Below, piece after piece: positions 5,967-6,470 of a DNA stretch of 6,470 bases. The stretch's first letter is position 1. Every line of letters starts with the position of its first letter. Origin of the DNA: JAIBBG01 sp043748015 (GTDB lineage: Bacteria > Bacteroidota > Bacteroidia > Flavobacteriales_D > Sanyastnellaceae); contig JAYTOA010000201.1 of assembly GCA_043748015.1 (NCBI GenBank), forward strand, positions 1-6,470, given 5' to 3'. The notes beneath the pieces are model-generated. The model had not been told where the DNA came from, made no database searches, and saw only the letters and a program-made list of their open reading frames with translations. A program made the position numbers and the translations under genes.

Positions 5967-6470
5967 TCAATGTCCACCTTTGGCTGGAGCCGATCCATCT
6001 TCCGGAGCATCTACATCCGCTTTAATAGTGAGTACAGATTGGATAGGATCAGTATTCGCTGTGATCGTAACCGTTTTCGATTGAGCTCCTTTCTTTCCTG
6101 CACTGCTGAATTTCACTTTAATATCTCTGGTTTGTCCAGGTGGGATTGGCTCTTTAGGATAATCAGGAACCGTGCATCCACATGATCCGTGTGCTTCTTC
6201 TATGATCAATGGTTCTTTTCCGGTGTTTGTCACTTTGAAAACACATTCAACTTGATCACCTTGCTTTACTTTTCCAAAATCGTGTTCTGTTTTGTCGTAA
6301 GTGATGGTAGTTTTCGCTCTTTCTTGTGAGGCTTTTCCGGTGTCGCTGCCCGGTTTCACTGCAGGATTCTGACCTGGAGTTGTAATTCCTGCACCCTCAG
6401 CAGAGTTTATCACTGCAGGATGACTTTCAATTTCATTCGATCCTTTTTTGAATTGTGAATATCCCAGAAA
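5967..6470 (-). CDS. DUF1573 domain protein (5' end beyond the window)
   Basis: The reading frame stays open from the stop at 5967 to the window edge, giving 167 visible residues. A GTG at 6411-6413 could be read as a start, but the 19 codons before it are open and read plausibly (FLGYSQFKKG...), so the true start, probably with a signal peptide or membrane segment, lies past 6470. Visible residues about 20-52 are a low-complexity linker rich in Gly, Pro, Thr and Lys. Residues about 56-153 are a textbook DUF1573 domain: EHDFGKVKQGDQVECVFKVTNTG, described by 'HDFG.V..G....F.F.N.G', then EPLIIEEAHGSCGCTVPDYPKEPIPPGQ with the conserved GSCGC (95-99), and a final strand KTVTITANTDP. The domain is an immunoglobulin-like beta sandwich, abundant in Bacteroidota envelope proteins and of unknown role. 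The tail ends APAKGGH. A strong terminator follows. Export is inferred from the family. Confidence 0.9.
   Translation of the reverse strand, partial: FLGYSQFKKGSNEIESHPAVINSAEGAGITTPGQNPAVKPGSDTGKASQERAKTTITYDKTEHDFGKVKQGDQVECVFKVTNTGKEPLIIEEAHGSCGCTVPDYPKEPIPPGQTRDIKVKFSSAGKKGAQSKTVTITANTDPIQSVLTIKADVDAPEDGSAPAKGGH

Noticed and set aside
6411..6413. GTG as the start of the DUF1573 protein
   Set aside because: The frame remains open for 19 further codons to the window edge, and DUF1573 proteins usually have an N-terminal signal or membrane segment, which would be missing if translation began here.

Overview
The window reads as chromosome from a member of the Bacteroidota, most likely a marine or freshwater Flavobacteriia-type lineage (order-level placement is inference). 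Three of the five genes end in a type A-like sorting domain of the type IX secretion system (T9SS), which is restricted to this phylum. The large gene carries SprB-type repeats. The one clear promoter element is of the Bacteroidota -7 type (TAnnTTTG), no strong Shine-Dalgarno is evident before the starts, and composition is moderately AT-rich.

Layout. Bases 1-150 are the 3' end of a plus-strand gene, visible only as its T9SS tail, followed by a long perfect-palindrome terminator. Bases 332-3103 (plus) encode a 923-residue secreted protein: signal peptide, unfamiliar N-terminal domain, a short 'GC..xAxNF..DxGxC' module, about seven SprB-like repeats and a T9SS tail. A hairpin at 3123-3155 then separates it from a block on the minus strand. 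Reading that block in its own direction from the right edge: a DUF1573 protein whose start lies outside the window (5967-6470), a terminator (5909-5944), a penta-heme c-type cytochrome with a C-terminal T9SS-like tail (3926-5842), and a stand-alone Fe(II)/2-oxoglutarate dioxygenase of the prolyl-4-hydroxylase fold (3172-3762).

How they fit together. There is no obvious shared pathway. The strongest common theme is export to the cell surface: two, probably three, T9SS cargo proteins lie in 6 kb. The cytochrome is the most interesting gene, because haem-binding sites joined to a T9SS tail suggest redox chemistry at or outside the outer membrane. The dioxygenase is cytoplasmic by its lack of a signal peptide. 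I found no RNA genes, CRISPR arrays, insertion sequences, attachment sites or origins. No convincing new multi-gene system is visible; the findings are individual architectures worth checking. No stretch without a gene exceeds about 180 bases.
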